Source: Roseimarinus sediminis (GTDB lineage Bacteria > Bacteroidota > Bacteroidia > Bacteroidales > Prolixibacteraceae). From it: a stretch of DNA of 64,000 bases. The stretch lies in contig NZ_JBNPXV010000004.1 of the NCBI RefSeq assembly GCF_050433125.1, positions 248,001 to 312,000 of the forward strand, read 5' to 3'. Both the position numbers and the translations under genes were made by a program. Shown in pieces: positions 7,720-17,600 of this stretch; positions within the stretch are counted from its first letter, which is position 1, and each line of letters opens with the position of its first letter. The notes under the pieces were generated by a model, which was given only the letters and a program-made list of their open reading frames with translations, was not told where the DNA came from and did not search any database.

Positions 7720-9804
7720 TCAATTTAAAAAGGATATGGCTTTTATTGCCTGCCTTTCTTCAATAATTATTGCGCCAAAAGTGTTGACATCGAACAGTTT
7801 TTGTCCGATGCTGTCAGATTTGACGGACGATGTTAAGTTACTGTTTTTAATGGTCCTTATTCTGATTTTTTCAGAATTTTTGACCAATACCTTTCCTTCG
7901 TCAGCCAGCCAGATTGCATCTTTTTCTACTGCTTCGGTTTCCGCTTGCTGCCCGCTTTCGCTTACTTCAATTCTGATATTCTTAAAAAAAAGAATTGAAT
8001 TGTACGAAGTAGCGAAGTCAGGATCTGTTTGATTGTCAGTAAGTGATACCGGTTTATAAGTGCTGAAATAGCCGCTTGAATTTTCAAGGAGTACTTGTTG
8101 ATAGCTGCTAATTGAATCGGAATCACAGTAATAAAAATGATCTCTGCCATGAATGAGGCTCATCAACTGTCCATCGTAGGTCTGATAAACAATGATCATC
8201 GATTGCCGCATGTGTTTTATGAGTTTTACATTCAATAGGAAAAGCAAAAGGACAGACGCAATTAATACAGGCTGCAGGCGAATCAGCCTACGGCCCTGCA
8301 TCGCAGAAGCAATGGCAATTATCAGCAGAAATAGTGAAACCAGTGTGAATTGGTCAATCCAAATGTTGGTGATTAAAGCTGCCGGTAATTGCTCAATCCA
8401 TTCTATTCCTTTAATCATGATGCTTGTTTCAACTTTAAGCAGAAATGCGAATAGTAAATGTAGAGGTGGTACGATTGAAGCAATGAAGAAGGCAAATGCA
8501 CTGTAAATAATAACACCAGCCAGGGGGATAACCAGTAAATTGGTAAGAAGGAAATAGACTGGAAACTGGTGAAAATAATAGATCGACAGCGCAAAGGTTC
8601 CAACTTGTGCAGCCAGTGAAACGGCACTTAACTCCCACAAATATCGAAGTACTGCCTGCTTAATCTTAAAAAGTGATACAATTTTAGGCTGAAAGAAAAC
8701 GATGGCCGTAACAGCAGCATAGGACAGCTGAAAACCAACTTCGTAAATAATCAACGGATTGATTAATATTAATACAAAGGCAGACAAGGCAAGCGTATTG
8801 TAGATATTGGTTTTTCGATGCAGGTTCTCACCAATCACTACAAAGGAGAACATTACAGAAGCCCTCATTACCGAAGGTGACAAGCCAGCCATGAATGCAT
8901 AAGACCATAGCAGCAACAAGGTAATAAGGCATTTCGGCAAACGTCCTTTGCGAAAGCGCTCAAGCGGCTTCAAAAACAGGGTAATAACCCAGTAAATAAT
9001 TCCTACATGCAAACCCGAAACCGCCAGTACGTGCATGGCACCGCTGGCCGCAAACGAAGTCCTGGTTGCCTGATCGAGCGAACTTTTCTCCCCCAGGGTA
9101 AGCGCAGCCAGAACAGCAAACGAGGGCCCCTCAATCGAAGCATTGCGATACATCGCCAGCAGGTGATTGCGCCGCATTAAAGCGTAGGTGCTGATGGTAT
9201 GACTACTACGCGGGAGCATGTCCGCTTTTTTAACATAGGCCTGGTATCTGATGCCTCGTCGGTACATGAAGCGCTGATAATCAAAGCTGCCGGGGTTGAT
9301 TTGCTTTGTAATTGGATAGAGCCGGCCCCAAAAGGCGAGTAGGTCTCCGGGCTTACTTCGTTGGTTGATCGAACTGTCGGAAAGAAAAAGCACGATGCGC
9401 TCATCGAGTGGGATAATGGTATCTTTTCCAAACGACAACAACTGTAGCCGATACCTTATCCGCTGGTCATCCGACAGGTCTTTTTCTTCGATTCTGCCTG
9501 TATAAAATCCACTTTCAGGCAGTTTTTCATCAAACAGCTTTTCGTGATGCAGTTGATTATAAAAGGCACCGGCAAAAATCAGGACCAGCAGAAATACGAA
9601 ACGATATATGCTGGCATACCATGAAGAATATAGCGATCCAAAGTTTTTGACAATGAGTAGTAAAAGTACGGCCGCGATCAGCAGGAACATAAAAAGATCA
9701 GCGCCGGAATCATGCACAATCCCCGTCAATACAACACCCGTTGCTAAAGCAGTCGTGTAAGCAACAAAGGGCATCTTGCCTGATATGAAGCCGTTGGGGG
9801 CCAT
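7720..9804 (-). CDS. ComEC/Rec2-family membrane protein
   Basis: This 694-residue polytopic protein has an N-terminal DUF4131-like region and a competence domain with AALTLGEKSSL followed by ASGAMHVLAVSGLHVGI, the signature of the ComEC channel. The family carries DNA across the inner membrane during natural transformation. The C-terminal 150 residues contain a membrane helix and then a short beta-rich stretch. I do not see the HxHxDH metallo-beta-lactamase motif that longer ComEC proteins have. The gene lies 85 nt downstream of def. Whether it supports transformation here is unknown. Confidence 0.82.
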   Translation of the reverse strand: MAPNGFISGKMPFVAYTTALATGVVLTGIVHDSGADLFMFLLIAAVLLLLIVKNFGSLYSSWYASIYRFVFLLVLIFAGAFYNQLHHEKLFDEKLPESGFYTGRIEEKDLSDDQRIRYRLQLLSFGKDTIIPLDERIVLFLSDSSINQRSKPGDLLAFWGRLYPITKQINPGSFDYQRFMYRRGIRYQAYVKKADMLPRSSHTISTYALMRRNHLLAMYRNASIEGPSFAVLAALTLGEKSSLDQATRTSFAASGAMHVLAVSGLHVGIIYWVITLFLKPLERFRKGRLPKCLITLLLLWSYAFMAGLSPSVMRASVMFSFVVIGENLHRKTNIYNTLALSAFVLILINPLIIYEVGFQLSYAAVTAIVFFQPKIVSLFKIKQAVLRYLWELSAVSLAAQVGTFALSIYYFHQFPVYFLLTNLLVIPLAGVIIYSAFAFFIASIVPPLHLLFAFLLKVETSIMIKGIEWIEQLPAALITNIWIDQFTLVSLFLLIIAIASAMQGRRLIRLQPVLIASVLLLFLLNVKLIKHMRQSMIIVYQTYDGQLMSLIHGRDHFYYCDSDSISSYQQVLLENSSGYFSTYKPVSLTDNQTDPDFATSYNSILFFKNIRIEVSESGQQAETEAVEKDAIWLADEGKVLVKNSEKIRIRTIKNSNLTSSVKSDSIGQKLFDVNTFGAIIIEERQAIKAISFLN

Positions 9805-9889
9805 AGCAGTGGCAAGTTACATAAAAATCGTTTTACCTTATAAAGAGAATTGAAAAATATGCCATTGGTAAGTCTGATCAACTTCGTGT

Positions 9890-10444
9890 TTATTTGGGGC
9901 TTACTATCCGATAATGTGCTTTTGCTTTGCCCTTGGCAATGGCAGCCAGCTTGCCTTTCAGTAATTTTCTCCGCAGAGGCGAAATGTAATCGATAAACAT
10001 TTTACCTTCAAGGTGATCGTATTCATGCAAAATAACCCGGGCTGCAAAACCACCATAGGTTTCGGTATGCTCGTTCCAGTTTTCGTCGAAATAACGAATA
10101 GTGACCTGTTCTTCGCGCGTTACATTTTCCCTGATATTCGGAAGGCTAAGGCATCCTTCCTCCATTTCCCAGGGAGTACCCTGCTTGTCAAGTATCACCG
10201 GATTGATAAATATTTTTTTAAAGTCTTTCAGTTCAGGTTCCTCGTCGGCAGCAGGAGAGGCATCAATGATAAATAAGCGTAGCGATCTGCCAATTTGAGG
10301 GGCGGCCAATCCGACTCCATCGGCATTGTACATTGTTTCAAACATGTTTGCGATCAACTCATTCAATCCCGGTTCATCCTTTTCAATTGCTTTGGCTACT
10401 TTCCTTAAAAGCGAATCACCATAAACAGTTACTGGTAAAATCAT
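9890..10444 (-). CDS. def: Peptide deformylase
   Basis: This 184-residue metalloenzyme removes the formyl group from nascent proteins. All three family motifs are present: GVGLAAPQIG (about 41-50), EEGCLSLP (about 94-101, with the metal-ligand Cys) and HEYDHLEG (about 139-146, with two His ligands and the catalytic Glu). The gene begins one base after the ruvX stop, so ruvX-def is an operon, a pairing common in Bacteroidota. Confidence 0.96.
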   Translation of the reverse strand: MILPVTVYGDSLLRKVAKAIEKDEPGLNELIANMFETMYNADGVGLAAPQIGRSLRLFIIDASPAADEEPELKDFKKIFINPVILDKQGTPWEMEEGCLSLPNIRENVTREEQVTIRYFDENWNEHTETYGGFAARVILHEYDHLEGKMFIDYISPLRRKLLKGKLAAIAKGKAKAHYRIVSPK

Positions 10445-10445
10445 C

Positions 10446-10871
10446 TTACTTATTTAAATTTCTTTGTTGTTCAAGGTACGATTGCAAAATCAGTGTTGCA
10501 CTAACAGCATCGACTGTCTCTTTGTTCTGCCTTGCCTTCCTTTTCAATCCGGCATCAATCATCGTCTGAAAGGCAATTTTTGAAGTGAAACGTTCATCAG
10601 CCAGCTCCAGTTGAAGCCCTGGATATCTTTTTTGAAACTGTTTCAGAAAAGGGTTGATGTAACGTATCGACTCCGATGCCTCATTTTGCATCGTCTTCGG
10701 GTATCCAACCACAACACAATCGACCTTTTCCTTTGCGAAATAGTTATCCAGAAAATCAAAAATATCGTGTGCCCTGACCGTTGTAAGTTTACTTGCAATG
10801 ATCTGCAGTGGATCGGTAACGGCTATTCCAACACGTTTGCGACCATAATCGATGGCTAATACTCGTCCCAT
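10446..10871 (-). CDS. ruvX: Holliday junction resolvase-like protein YqgF/RuvX
   Basis: This 141-residue RNase H-fold protein has GRVLAIDYGRKRVGIAVTD at the N terminus, YPKTMQNEASE near 60, and ADERFTSKIA near 90 with an acidic active-site residue. The family is linked to pre-16S rRNA 5' end processing, with an older prediction as a Holliday junction resolvase. The start is the first ATG; a -7 box lies 13 nt upstream. Confidence 0.94.
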   Translation of the reverse strand: MGRVLAIDYGRKRVGIAVTDPLQIIASKLTTVRAHDIFDFLDNYFAKEKVDCVVVGYPKTMQNEASESIRYINPFLKQFQKRYPGLQLELADERFTSKIAFQTMIDAGLKRKARQNKETVDAVSATLILQSYLEQQRNLNK

Positions 10872-10884
10872 ATTTATTTGGCTG

Positions 10885-10892
10885 CAAAGATA
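10885..10892 (-). promoter_or_regulatory. -7 promoter box of ruvX-def
   Basis: TATCTTTG on the minus strand, with a TTG at 10917-10915 about 22 nt further upstream that could act as -33 element. The position gives a leader of only a few bases before the ruvX ATG. Confidence 0.55.
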
Positions 10893-11151
10893 TAAAACTG
10901 TTCTGAATGCGAAACAACTGCTTTTTAAAGTACTTCAGGTTTTTATTTGTACTGAGAATAAATTACTGGACACCATCGTTGTTCACGTTTGTTTACATAA
11001 CTTTATGTTTTCTAAAATGGACTAGCAATGTTCTAACCGATAACTACTCCCGGGACTAATTTGTGCTGTAACAGTACCCAATTCGTGCATTTGTTTTTTT
11101 GAAAAGCTTGAGAATTAGAATAAAATGATATAACACGATGATTAAGCACTT

Positions 11152-13089
11152 ATGCAATGGTCCTTCAACATAGTGAAAAGAATAAGCGGGATGCTGGTGT
11201 TTCTTTTTTATTCCTGCTTTCTTCATGCAGCCAGCACTGTCGATAGTTTGCTGATCGCTGCACAAAACAGTGAAGGGGATGAGCTGGCTGCTGTACTGAT
11301 CAGTTTAGCCGATCAGACACTTTACAATGCAGCACCACAATCGCTCAATTACGCCGAGCAGGCCTGGCAAGTGGCCAATGAAACAAAAAATGATTCATTA
11401 AAATATGCAGCTCTAAAATTAATGGGCTATGCCAACGGCTATCTGGGACGTTATGATATTTCGCTTCAAAATATGAACGAAGGCTTAGGTTACTATGAAA
11501 GAACACACGATTCGATCAAAATTGCCGAAGCTTTAAGCGACATTGGCTGGCTGCTACAAGCCCTTTCGTCGGATGAAGAAAATATCATGGAATACAATCT
11601 GCGTGCCTTGCGCATCAGAGAAGCGCTTGGAGATGAAAAGGGAATTGCCTATTCGCTGAACAACATCGGAGCATTGTACTGGCAATGGGAGCAGTTCGAC
11701 CAGGCAATTGAATATTTTCTTCAAGCCTTACCCTATTTTGAAAAATTAAATGCGACGGAAGAGCAAGCAACCATTTATGGAAATATTGGCGCCTGGTATA
11801 TTGAAACGAAACAAGAGGAGCTGGCTAAAAACTATTTGCAGGAAGCACTGGTAAAATACCGTTCAATTCAGCATAAACTGGGAGAGGGACTGATATTAAC
11901 CAGCCTGGGACGCCTGTTTCTTCAAAAAAACCAAGAGGACAGTGCCCTTATCTACTTTTTACAAGCAAAAGAAATAAGGGAAAAAATTGCTGACCGCGAA
12001 GGTTTGGTCGCAAGTTTTTATCATCTGGGTGTGATCAGCTTAAGGCAAAACAGCTTGGAAACCGCAACTGGCTATTTCGATCGAAGTCTGCAAATTGCCG
12101 ATAGCATTGGCTTGAAACATAAAATGATTGATATTTATCAACGTTTATCCGAAGTTGCGCTTGCCGAAGCCGATTACCTGAAGGCCTATCATTTTTTAAA
12201 GGAAAGTAAGGAACTGAACGACTCGGTTTTCAGTGCCGAAAAACACCGTCAGCTTGAAGAAATAAGGGCACAGTATGATTCTGAAAAAAAGGAAGCCGAA
12301 AATGTGCAGTTACTGTTTGAAAATGAAAACCAAAAACTGATTTTGCAACGAAACCGTTTTATATTTTATCTGGTAGTTGCTGTTATTTTGCTGGTACTAT
12401 TGTTTATGTACCTTCAATTTAAGCGGCGAAGGGCCGAGGATCAGCTTCAGGTAGTCGAAAATGAACAGAAACTGCTAAGATCGCAAATGAACCCGCACTT
12501 TATTTTCAATGCGGTAACAGCCATTCAAAACTACATACTGAGTCACTCTGCCAGGGAGGCCATCAATTATCTGGGAGGTTTTGCAGCGCTAATGCGTCAA
12601 ATTATTGATGGATCATCGAAGGAATTAATCGATCTGGAGAGCGAAAAACAATTGATTGAAAACTATCTCCGACTGCAGCAACTACGCTATCCCGGAAAAT
12701 TTACAAGTCGCATCATCATTGATGAACAACTGGTTCCCGATGAGGTAAAAATACCACCAATGCTGAGCCAGCCCTTTATCGAGAACGCTATTGAACATGG
12801 CTTTAAATCAATTGATTATGAGGGGAAAATAGAAATCAGCTACCTGCTGAAGGGCAAAAATCTGCATATTGCTATAAGTGATAACGGAAGTGGCATAAAA
12901 GAGAATAACGATCAGAAAGCGCTTCATCATAAGGGTTTTGCCATCGAAGCCACCAAAGCCCGGTTGAAGAATCTTTCAAAAAAAATGAAAGGCAGTTACC
13001 AGCTCAAAGTAAGCAATCTTAACGATATTTCGCCTGAACAGCATGGTACCCTGATCGAATTTAGCATTCCATATTTACACAATCATTAA
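11152..13089 (+). CDS. TPR-containing sensor histidine kinase, LytS/YehU type
   Basis: This 645-residue membrane kinase has an N-terminal signal or anchor (residues about 10-27). A periplasmic region of tetratricopeptide repeats follows (about 60-380, with units such as AYSLNNIGALYWQWEQFDQA). One membrane helix lies near 402-423, then a His_kinase domain (PF06580) with the phospho-acceptor His in MNPHFIFNA near 447. The HATPase domain has QPFIENAIEHGFK and ISDNGSGIKE. It probably senses an envelope or extracellular cue and phosphorylates the regulator that starts 11 nt downstream. A second ATG at codon 14 would also leave a full signal sequence. Confidence 0.93.
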   Translation: MQWSFNIVKRISGMLVFLFYSCFLHAASTVDSLLIAAQNSEGDELAAVLISLADQTLYNAAPQSLNYAEQAWQVANETKNDSLKYAALKLMGYANGYLGRYDISLQNMNEGLGYYERTHDSIKIAEALSDIGWLLQALSSDEENIMEYNLRALRIREALGDEKGIAYSLNNIGALYWQWEQFDQAIEYFLQALPYFEKLNATEEQATIYGNIGAWYIETKQEELAKNYLQEALVKYRSIQHKLGEGLILTSLGRLFLQKNQEDSALIYFLQAKEIREKIADREGLVASFYHLGVISLRQNSLETATGYFDRSLQIADSIGLKHKMIDIYQRLSEVALAEADYLKAYHFLKESKELNDSVFSAEKHRQLEEIRAQYDSEKKEAENVQLLFENENQKLILQRNRFIFYLVVAVILLVLLFMYLQFKRRRAEDQLQVVENEQKLLRSQMNPHFIFNAVTAIQNYILSHSAREAINYLGGFAALMRQIIDGSSKELIDLESEKQLIENYLRLQQLRYPGKFTSRIIIDEQLVPDEVKIPPMLSQPFIENAIEHGFKSIDYEGKIEISYLLKGKNLHIAISDNGSGIKENNDQKALHHKGFAIEATKARLKNLSKKMKGSYQLKVSNLNDISPEQHGTLIEFSIPYLHNH

Positions 13090-13100
13090 GTAAGCACACC

Positions 13101-13850
13101 ATGATCAAAACCGTGATTATTGACGACGAAAAACCGGTACAGGAGCTCCTCACAAAGCTTTTAGCATCATTCTGCCCCGATGTTCAGACAGCCGGAACAG
13201 CCGGCACTTTAAAAGAGGCACTTGCATTAATCAGAACGACCCAACCCGATCTGGTGCTGCTCGATATCAACCTGCCTGACGGTGATGGTTTCCAACTCAT
13301 CGAAAAACTGGGCAAGCAGTTGCCAAAAATAATTTTCATTACTGCTTACGACGATTATGCCATTAGGGCATTTAAATTCAGCGCAATTGATTATGTCCTT
13401 AAACCCATCCAGATCGACGAATTACTATCAGCCATCGATAAATACCGCAATATACATGAACAGGAAGAGCTGACACGAAAGTTGAAAGTGCTCATTCGAA
13501 ATATGAATAGTGATACGGCAGAAGAAAAAAAGATTGTGCTAAAAACCCAGGAGAGTATCCACATAGTAAAAGTTGGAGAAATTATTCGTTGTGTTGCCGA
13601 TCATAACTATACTGAATTCTATTTAAGTAATAATAGAAAGCTGCTGGTGTCGAGAACATTGAAAGAGTTTGATGACTTGCTTGCACCCTATGATTTTTTT
13701 CGTTCGCATCAGTCTCACCTCATCAACGTCAACTGCATTGTTCGTTTTGATAAAGCCGATGGAGGAGAGTTGGTTATGTCTGACAAAAGCCGTGTTCCGG
13801 TATCGAAACGTAAAAGAGAAGAATTATTGAATGTATTCAATCAGTTATAA
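13101..13850 (+). CDS. LytTR-family response regulator
   Basis: This 249-residue two-domain regulator has a receiver domain (1-120) with acidic pair D9/D10, phospho-acceptor D55 in LVLLDINLPDGDG, T81 and K101 in VLKPIQ. A LytTR DNA-binding domain (about 145-249) follows, with FFRSHQSHLINVNCI and RVPVSKRKREELL. LytTR domains bind paired direct repeats about two helical turns apart. The gene is co-transcribed with the kinase upstream. A candidate site of that geometry occurs twice in this window, ahead of giant secreted-protein genes. Confidence 0.94.
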   Translation: MIKTVIIDDEKPVQELLTKLLASFCPDVQTAGTAGTLKEALALIRTTQPDLVLLDINLPDGDGFQLIEKLGKQLPKIIFITAYDDYAIRAFKFSAIDYVLKPIQIDELLSAIDKYRNIHEQEELTRKLKVLIRNMNSDTAEEKKIVLKTQESIHIVKVGEIIRCVADHNYTEFYLSNNRKLLVSRTLKEFDDLLAPYDFFRSHQSHLINVNCIVRFDKADGGELVMSDKSRVPVSKRKREELLNVFNQL

Positions 13851-13896
13851 AATCAAATTTTCATTTAATCAGCTATTTCAGCATGTAAATGCTCCC

Positions 13897-13927
13897 GCTT
13901 GCTCATCAGGCAGCAAGCAACTTTTTT
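13897..13927 (+). terminator. Rho-independent terminator after the response regulator
   Basis: The stem GCTTGCT/AGCAAGC (13897-13903 with 13912-13918) is followed by AAC and a T6 run. It separates the two-component operon from the orphan LytTR gene. Confidence 0.65.
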
Positions 13928-13972
13928 CTTTGTTTATATTCGATTTCTAATTGACAAAGAGCCTGCGCAGTG

Positions 13973-14326
13973 ATGATTAATAAGGAAAGAAGAAGAGGAA
14001 AATCAAAAGTTACGCTTAGCACCAACGATGCCATTTATGTTTTCGATGAAAAGGAAATTGTTTGTTGCAAAGGAAATATTTTTTCGAGCGAAATTTACCA
14101 ATTGAACGGCAATGTTGTGAGGGTGAATATGCCACTCGATCAGATTGAAGCAGTGATAAATGGTGAAGCTTTTTGGCGTGTGGGGGAAAACGATCTTATC
14201 AATCTCAACTATTTGATCAATGTAAGTGGAGATGGCGATCAGTCGGTTTTAATGGTGAATCAGTATTCAATTCCGATACCGGAACACCGCAAAACCATGT
14301 TGCTCGAAGCACTTTCAAAACTATAG
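13973..14326 (+). CDS. Orphan LytTR DNA-binding domain protein
   Basis: This 117-residue protein consists almost only of a LytTR-like domain. VTLSTNDAIYVFDEKEIVCCKG aligns with the start of the LytTR domain of the response regulator upstream, and FWRVGENDLINLNYLINVSG aligns with its FFRSHQSHLINVNCIVRF segment. The end IPIPEHRKTMLLEAL aligns with VPVSKRKREELLNVF. There is no receiver domain. The frame opens with GTG at 13970, but the ATG at 13973 is preferred. It may be a constitutive regulator or an antagonist of the neighbouring response regulator (inference). The domain is divergent, so DNA binding is not certain. Confidence 0.75.
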   Translation: MINKERRRGKSKVTLSTNDAIYVFDEKEIVCCKGNIFSSEIYQLNGNVVRVNMPLDQIEAVINGEAFWRVGENDLINLNYLINVSGDGDQSVLMVNQYSIPIPEHRKTMLLEALSKL

Positions 14327-14330
14327 TCAT

Positions 14331-14432
14331 AGCCGGGGAACAACGATGGCATCTGTTATTAATGTGTTTTAAACGGGTGAAATACATGACAATTGCGATT
14401 AGTATATTTTCCAATGCTGTCGTTCCCCGGCT
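14331..14432. repeat. 102-bp element with 11-bp terminal inverted repeats
   Basis: AGCCGGGGAAC at 14331-14341 is repeated inverted as GTTCCCCGGCT at 14422-14432, with weaker inner similarity. It sits 4 nt after the orphan LytTR stop and encodes no plausible protein. It resembles a small palindromic or MITE-like repeat. The rest of 14327-14691 holds a short ACCCTG/CAGGGT hairpin near 14524-14550 and a terminator. Confidence 0.5.
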
Positions 14433-14580
14433 TTTGAAAAATTCAGGAAAAGAAATCAGCCAGTCTGAACGAAATAAAATGTTTCCCAAAAAGTGTGAAG
14501 ATGAATGAGGAGTGAACAATTAAACCCTGGGTAAAGATTGTTTCAGGGTATAAATGTTAAACTGGGAAGTTGATTAAGCA

Positions 14581-14611
14581 AAAGGGCCGTCCACACGACG
14601 ACCCTTTTTTA
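14581..14611. terminator. Bidirectional terminator between the LytTR gene and the PKD giant gene
   Basis: AAGGG-C-CGTC pairs with GACG-A-CCCTT across a short loop with one mismatch, with A-runs and T-runs on both sides. It can end the 2119-residue gene (minus) and anything from the plus strand. Confidence 0.65.
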
Positions 14612-14691
14612 AAAACACTTCTCTGCAATAGTACTCCAAAAATACTTAAAGCTTAAAGGAAGATAAATCAATACATTCTCCTCTGAATTAA

Positions 14692-17600
14692 TTACTTATT
14701 TATAATGAGTATTTTTTCACGCTGGATCTTATGGTTTGATTTAACTTCAATAAAATAGATTCCTTCGTTGAAATCAGACAAGTCAAGAACCCACTCATTC
14801 ATCCCTGGCTCCATCAATTGATCTAGCAGCTTTCTTCCATTCAGACCATAAAGCGTTATTTCAACCAGTTGTACCTCATGGTTGAGCAGTTTCAGTGTGA
14901 GTGGTTCATTTACCGGATTGGGGTAAATCTGAACAAGGGGTTGAGCCAGTTGCTGGTAAGTCTCCCATCCTGTATTCGAAAGCACATTGATTACCACTTC
15001 ATCGGGCTCCGATTCAATGCTTCCATCGCTGACTACAAGAGTGAAAATAAGTGCTGAATCGCTGTTTACATCTGGAGCCGTGAAAGTGGGCTGCGCATCG
15101 GTAGCCGAACTAAGTACAATGCCATCGGGGGCGGTCCATAAATAGCTTAACTGATCGTTGTCGGGATCGGAAGAAGCTGTACCGTCCAAAGTAACTTCTG
15201 TACCTTCTTTCACTTCCTGGTCGGCACCGGCATTGGCAACAGGAGCCTGGTTCACTACCACATTGCTTACGGTAATTACCACTTCATCGGCCTGCGAATC
15301 GTCCGTTCCATCGTTGACCACCAGTGTAAAGGTAAAGTCAGTGTTGACGTCCACTTCGGGAGCGGTAAAGGTGGGCTGTGCTGCATCGTTTGCGCTAAGT
15401 GTAATACCGTCGGGAGCTGTCCATAAATAACTAAGGGCGTCGCCATCGGGATCGTTTGAAGCGCTTCCATCGAGGGTCACTGTACTTCCTTCATCCACCT
15501 GCTGGTCGGAACCCGCATTGGCCACAGGAGCCTGGTTCACTACTACATTGTTTACAGTGATTACCACTTCGTCGGCCTGCGAATCAACTGTTCCGTCATT
15601 AACCACCAGTGTAAAGGTAAAGTCAGTGTTGACGTCCACTTCGGGAGCGGTGAAGCTTGGCTGTGCTACATTGTTTGCACTGAGTGTAATGCCTGCAGGA
15701 GCGGTCCACAAATAGGTGAGTGCGTCGCCATCGGGATCGCTTGAAGCGCTTCCATCGAGAGTCACTGTACTTCCTTCATCCACCTGCTGGTCGGAACCCG
15801 CATTGGCCACAGGAGCCTGGTTCACTACTACATTGTTTACAGTGATTACCACTTCATCGGCCTGCGAATCGTCTGTTCCGTCGTTGACCATCAGTGTAAA
15901 GGTAAAGTCAGTGTTGACGTCCACTTCGGGAGCGGTGAAGCTTGGCTGTGCTACATTGTTTGCACTAAGTGTAATGCCTGCAGGAGCGGTCCACAAATAG
16001 GTGAGTGCATCACCATCGGGATCGTTTGAAGCGCTTCCATCGAGGGTCACTGTACTTCCTTCATCCACCTGCTGGTCGGAACCCGCATTGGCTACAGGAG
16101 CCTGGTTTACTACCACATTGCTTACGCTGATCACCACTTCATCGGCCTGCGAATCAACTGTTCCGTCGTTGACCATCAGTGTAAAGGTAAAGTCAGTATT
16201 GGCTTCCACTTCGGGTGCAGTGAAGCTTGGCTGTGCTACATCAGCTGCACTGAGTGTAATGCCTGCAGGAGCGGTCCACAAATAGGTGAGTTCATCGCCA
16301 TCAAGATCGCTTGAAGCGCTTCCGTCGAGGATCACTGTACTTCCTTCATCCACCTGCTGGTCGGTGCCGGCATTGGCAACAGGAGCCTGGTTTACTGCTG
16401 CTACATTGCTTACGGTAATGATCACCTCGTCAACATGCGAATCATCCGTTCCGTCGTTAACGATCAATGTAAATATAAAGTCGGTGTCAGCATCCACTGC
16501 AGGGGCCGTAAAGCTAGGTTGTGCCACGTTGGTAGCACTAAGTGTGACTCCTGCAGGATAAACCCACAGGTAAGTGATTTCATCACCATCGGGATCGCCT
16601 GAAGCACTTCCGTCGAGGGTCACTGTACTTCCTTCATCCACCTGCTGGTCGGCACCGGCATTGGCCACAGGAGCCTGATTTTCTGCAATATTACTGACTG
16701 TTATTACTATCTCATCTACCTGTGAATCTGCGCTTCCATCGTTAACAATCAATGTGAAAGTAAAGTCAGTAGCGGTTTCCACTTCAGGAGCAGTGAAAGT
16801 AGCTTGTGCAACATCGGTTGCACTGAGGGTGATTTCAGCAGGTGCGGTCCATAAATAGGTGAGGACATCACCATCGGGATCGCTTGAAGCACTTCCGTCG
16901 AGGGTTACTGTACTTCCTTCGTTCACTTGCTGATCGGCGCCGGCATCGGCCACAGGTAACTGATTCACCTTGTTGAGTACAGTTATAAGAACGGTGTCGG
17001 ATTCTGAATCCAATTTGCCGTCATTTACAGTTAAAACCAAAACAAAGATGCTGTCGCTTTCTACCTCAGGAGCGGTAAATGTAGGCTGTGCCGAATTATT
17101 GGCACTCAGTGTAATGCCTGCAGAAGCTGTCCACAGATAGGTGATGTTGTCATTATCGGGATCGTTTGAAGCGCTTCCATCGAGTGTTACAGTACTTCCT
17201 TCGTCAAGCTGCTGGTCATTTCCGGCATTGGCTACCGGAGGATGATTCACTTCTACCTGTTTTACCAATACCTTGCAAGTATCAGCCTGTGAATCAACAG
17301 TTCCGTCATTAACAACGAGGATGAATTCGAAGTAGCTGTCTGAAGCAACTTCAGGAGCTGCAAATGAAGGCTGAGCCTCGCTTGCTGAACTTAGTGTAAT
17401 TCCTTCGGGTGCATACCATGCATAAGTCAGCTCGTTCTGATTCAGGTCACTTGAAGCACTTCCATCCAGATTGACCGTGCTTCCTTCGTTTACTTCCTGA
17501 TCGGGACCGGCGTTGGCTACCGGAGCATCGTTTATCGGAGTAACTGTGATGCTTACCTGATCTTCGGCCGATGAAACCTTACCATCGTTCACAAAAAGTG

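Noticed and set aside
14173..14508. 111-codon plus-strand ORF overlapping the orphan LytTR gene
   Set aside because: It is out of frame with the LytTR gene and runs through the inverted-repeat element; composition is that of a shadow ORF.
15158..16561. Long plus-strand ORFs repeating every 285 bp opposite the PKD gene
   Set aside because: They are periodic antisense shadows of the nearly identical PKD repeats, with Ser/Thr/Val-rich composition and no independent start or promoter signals.
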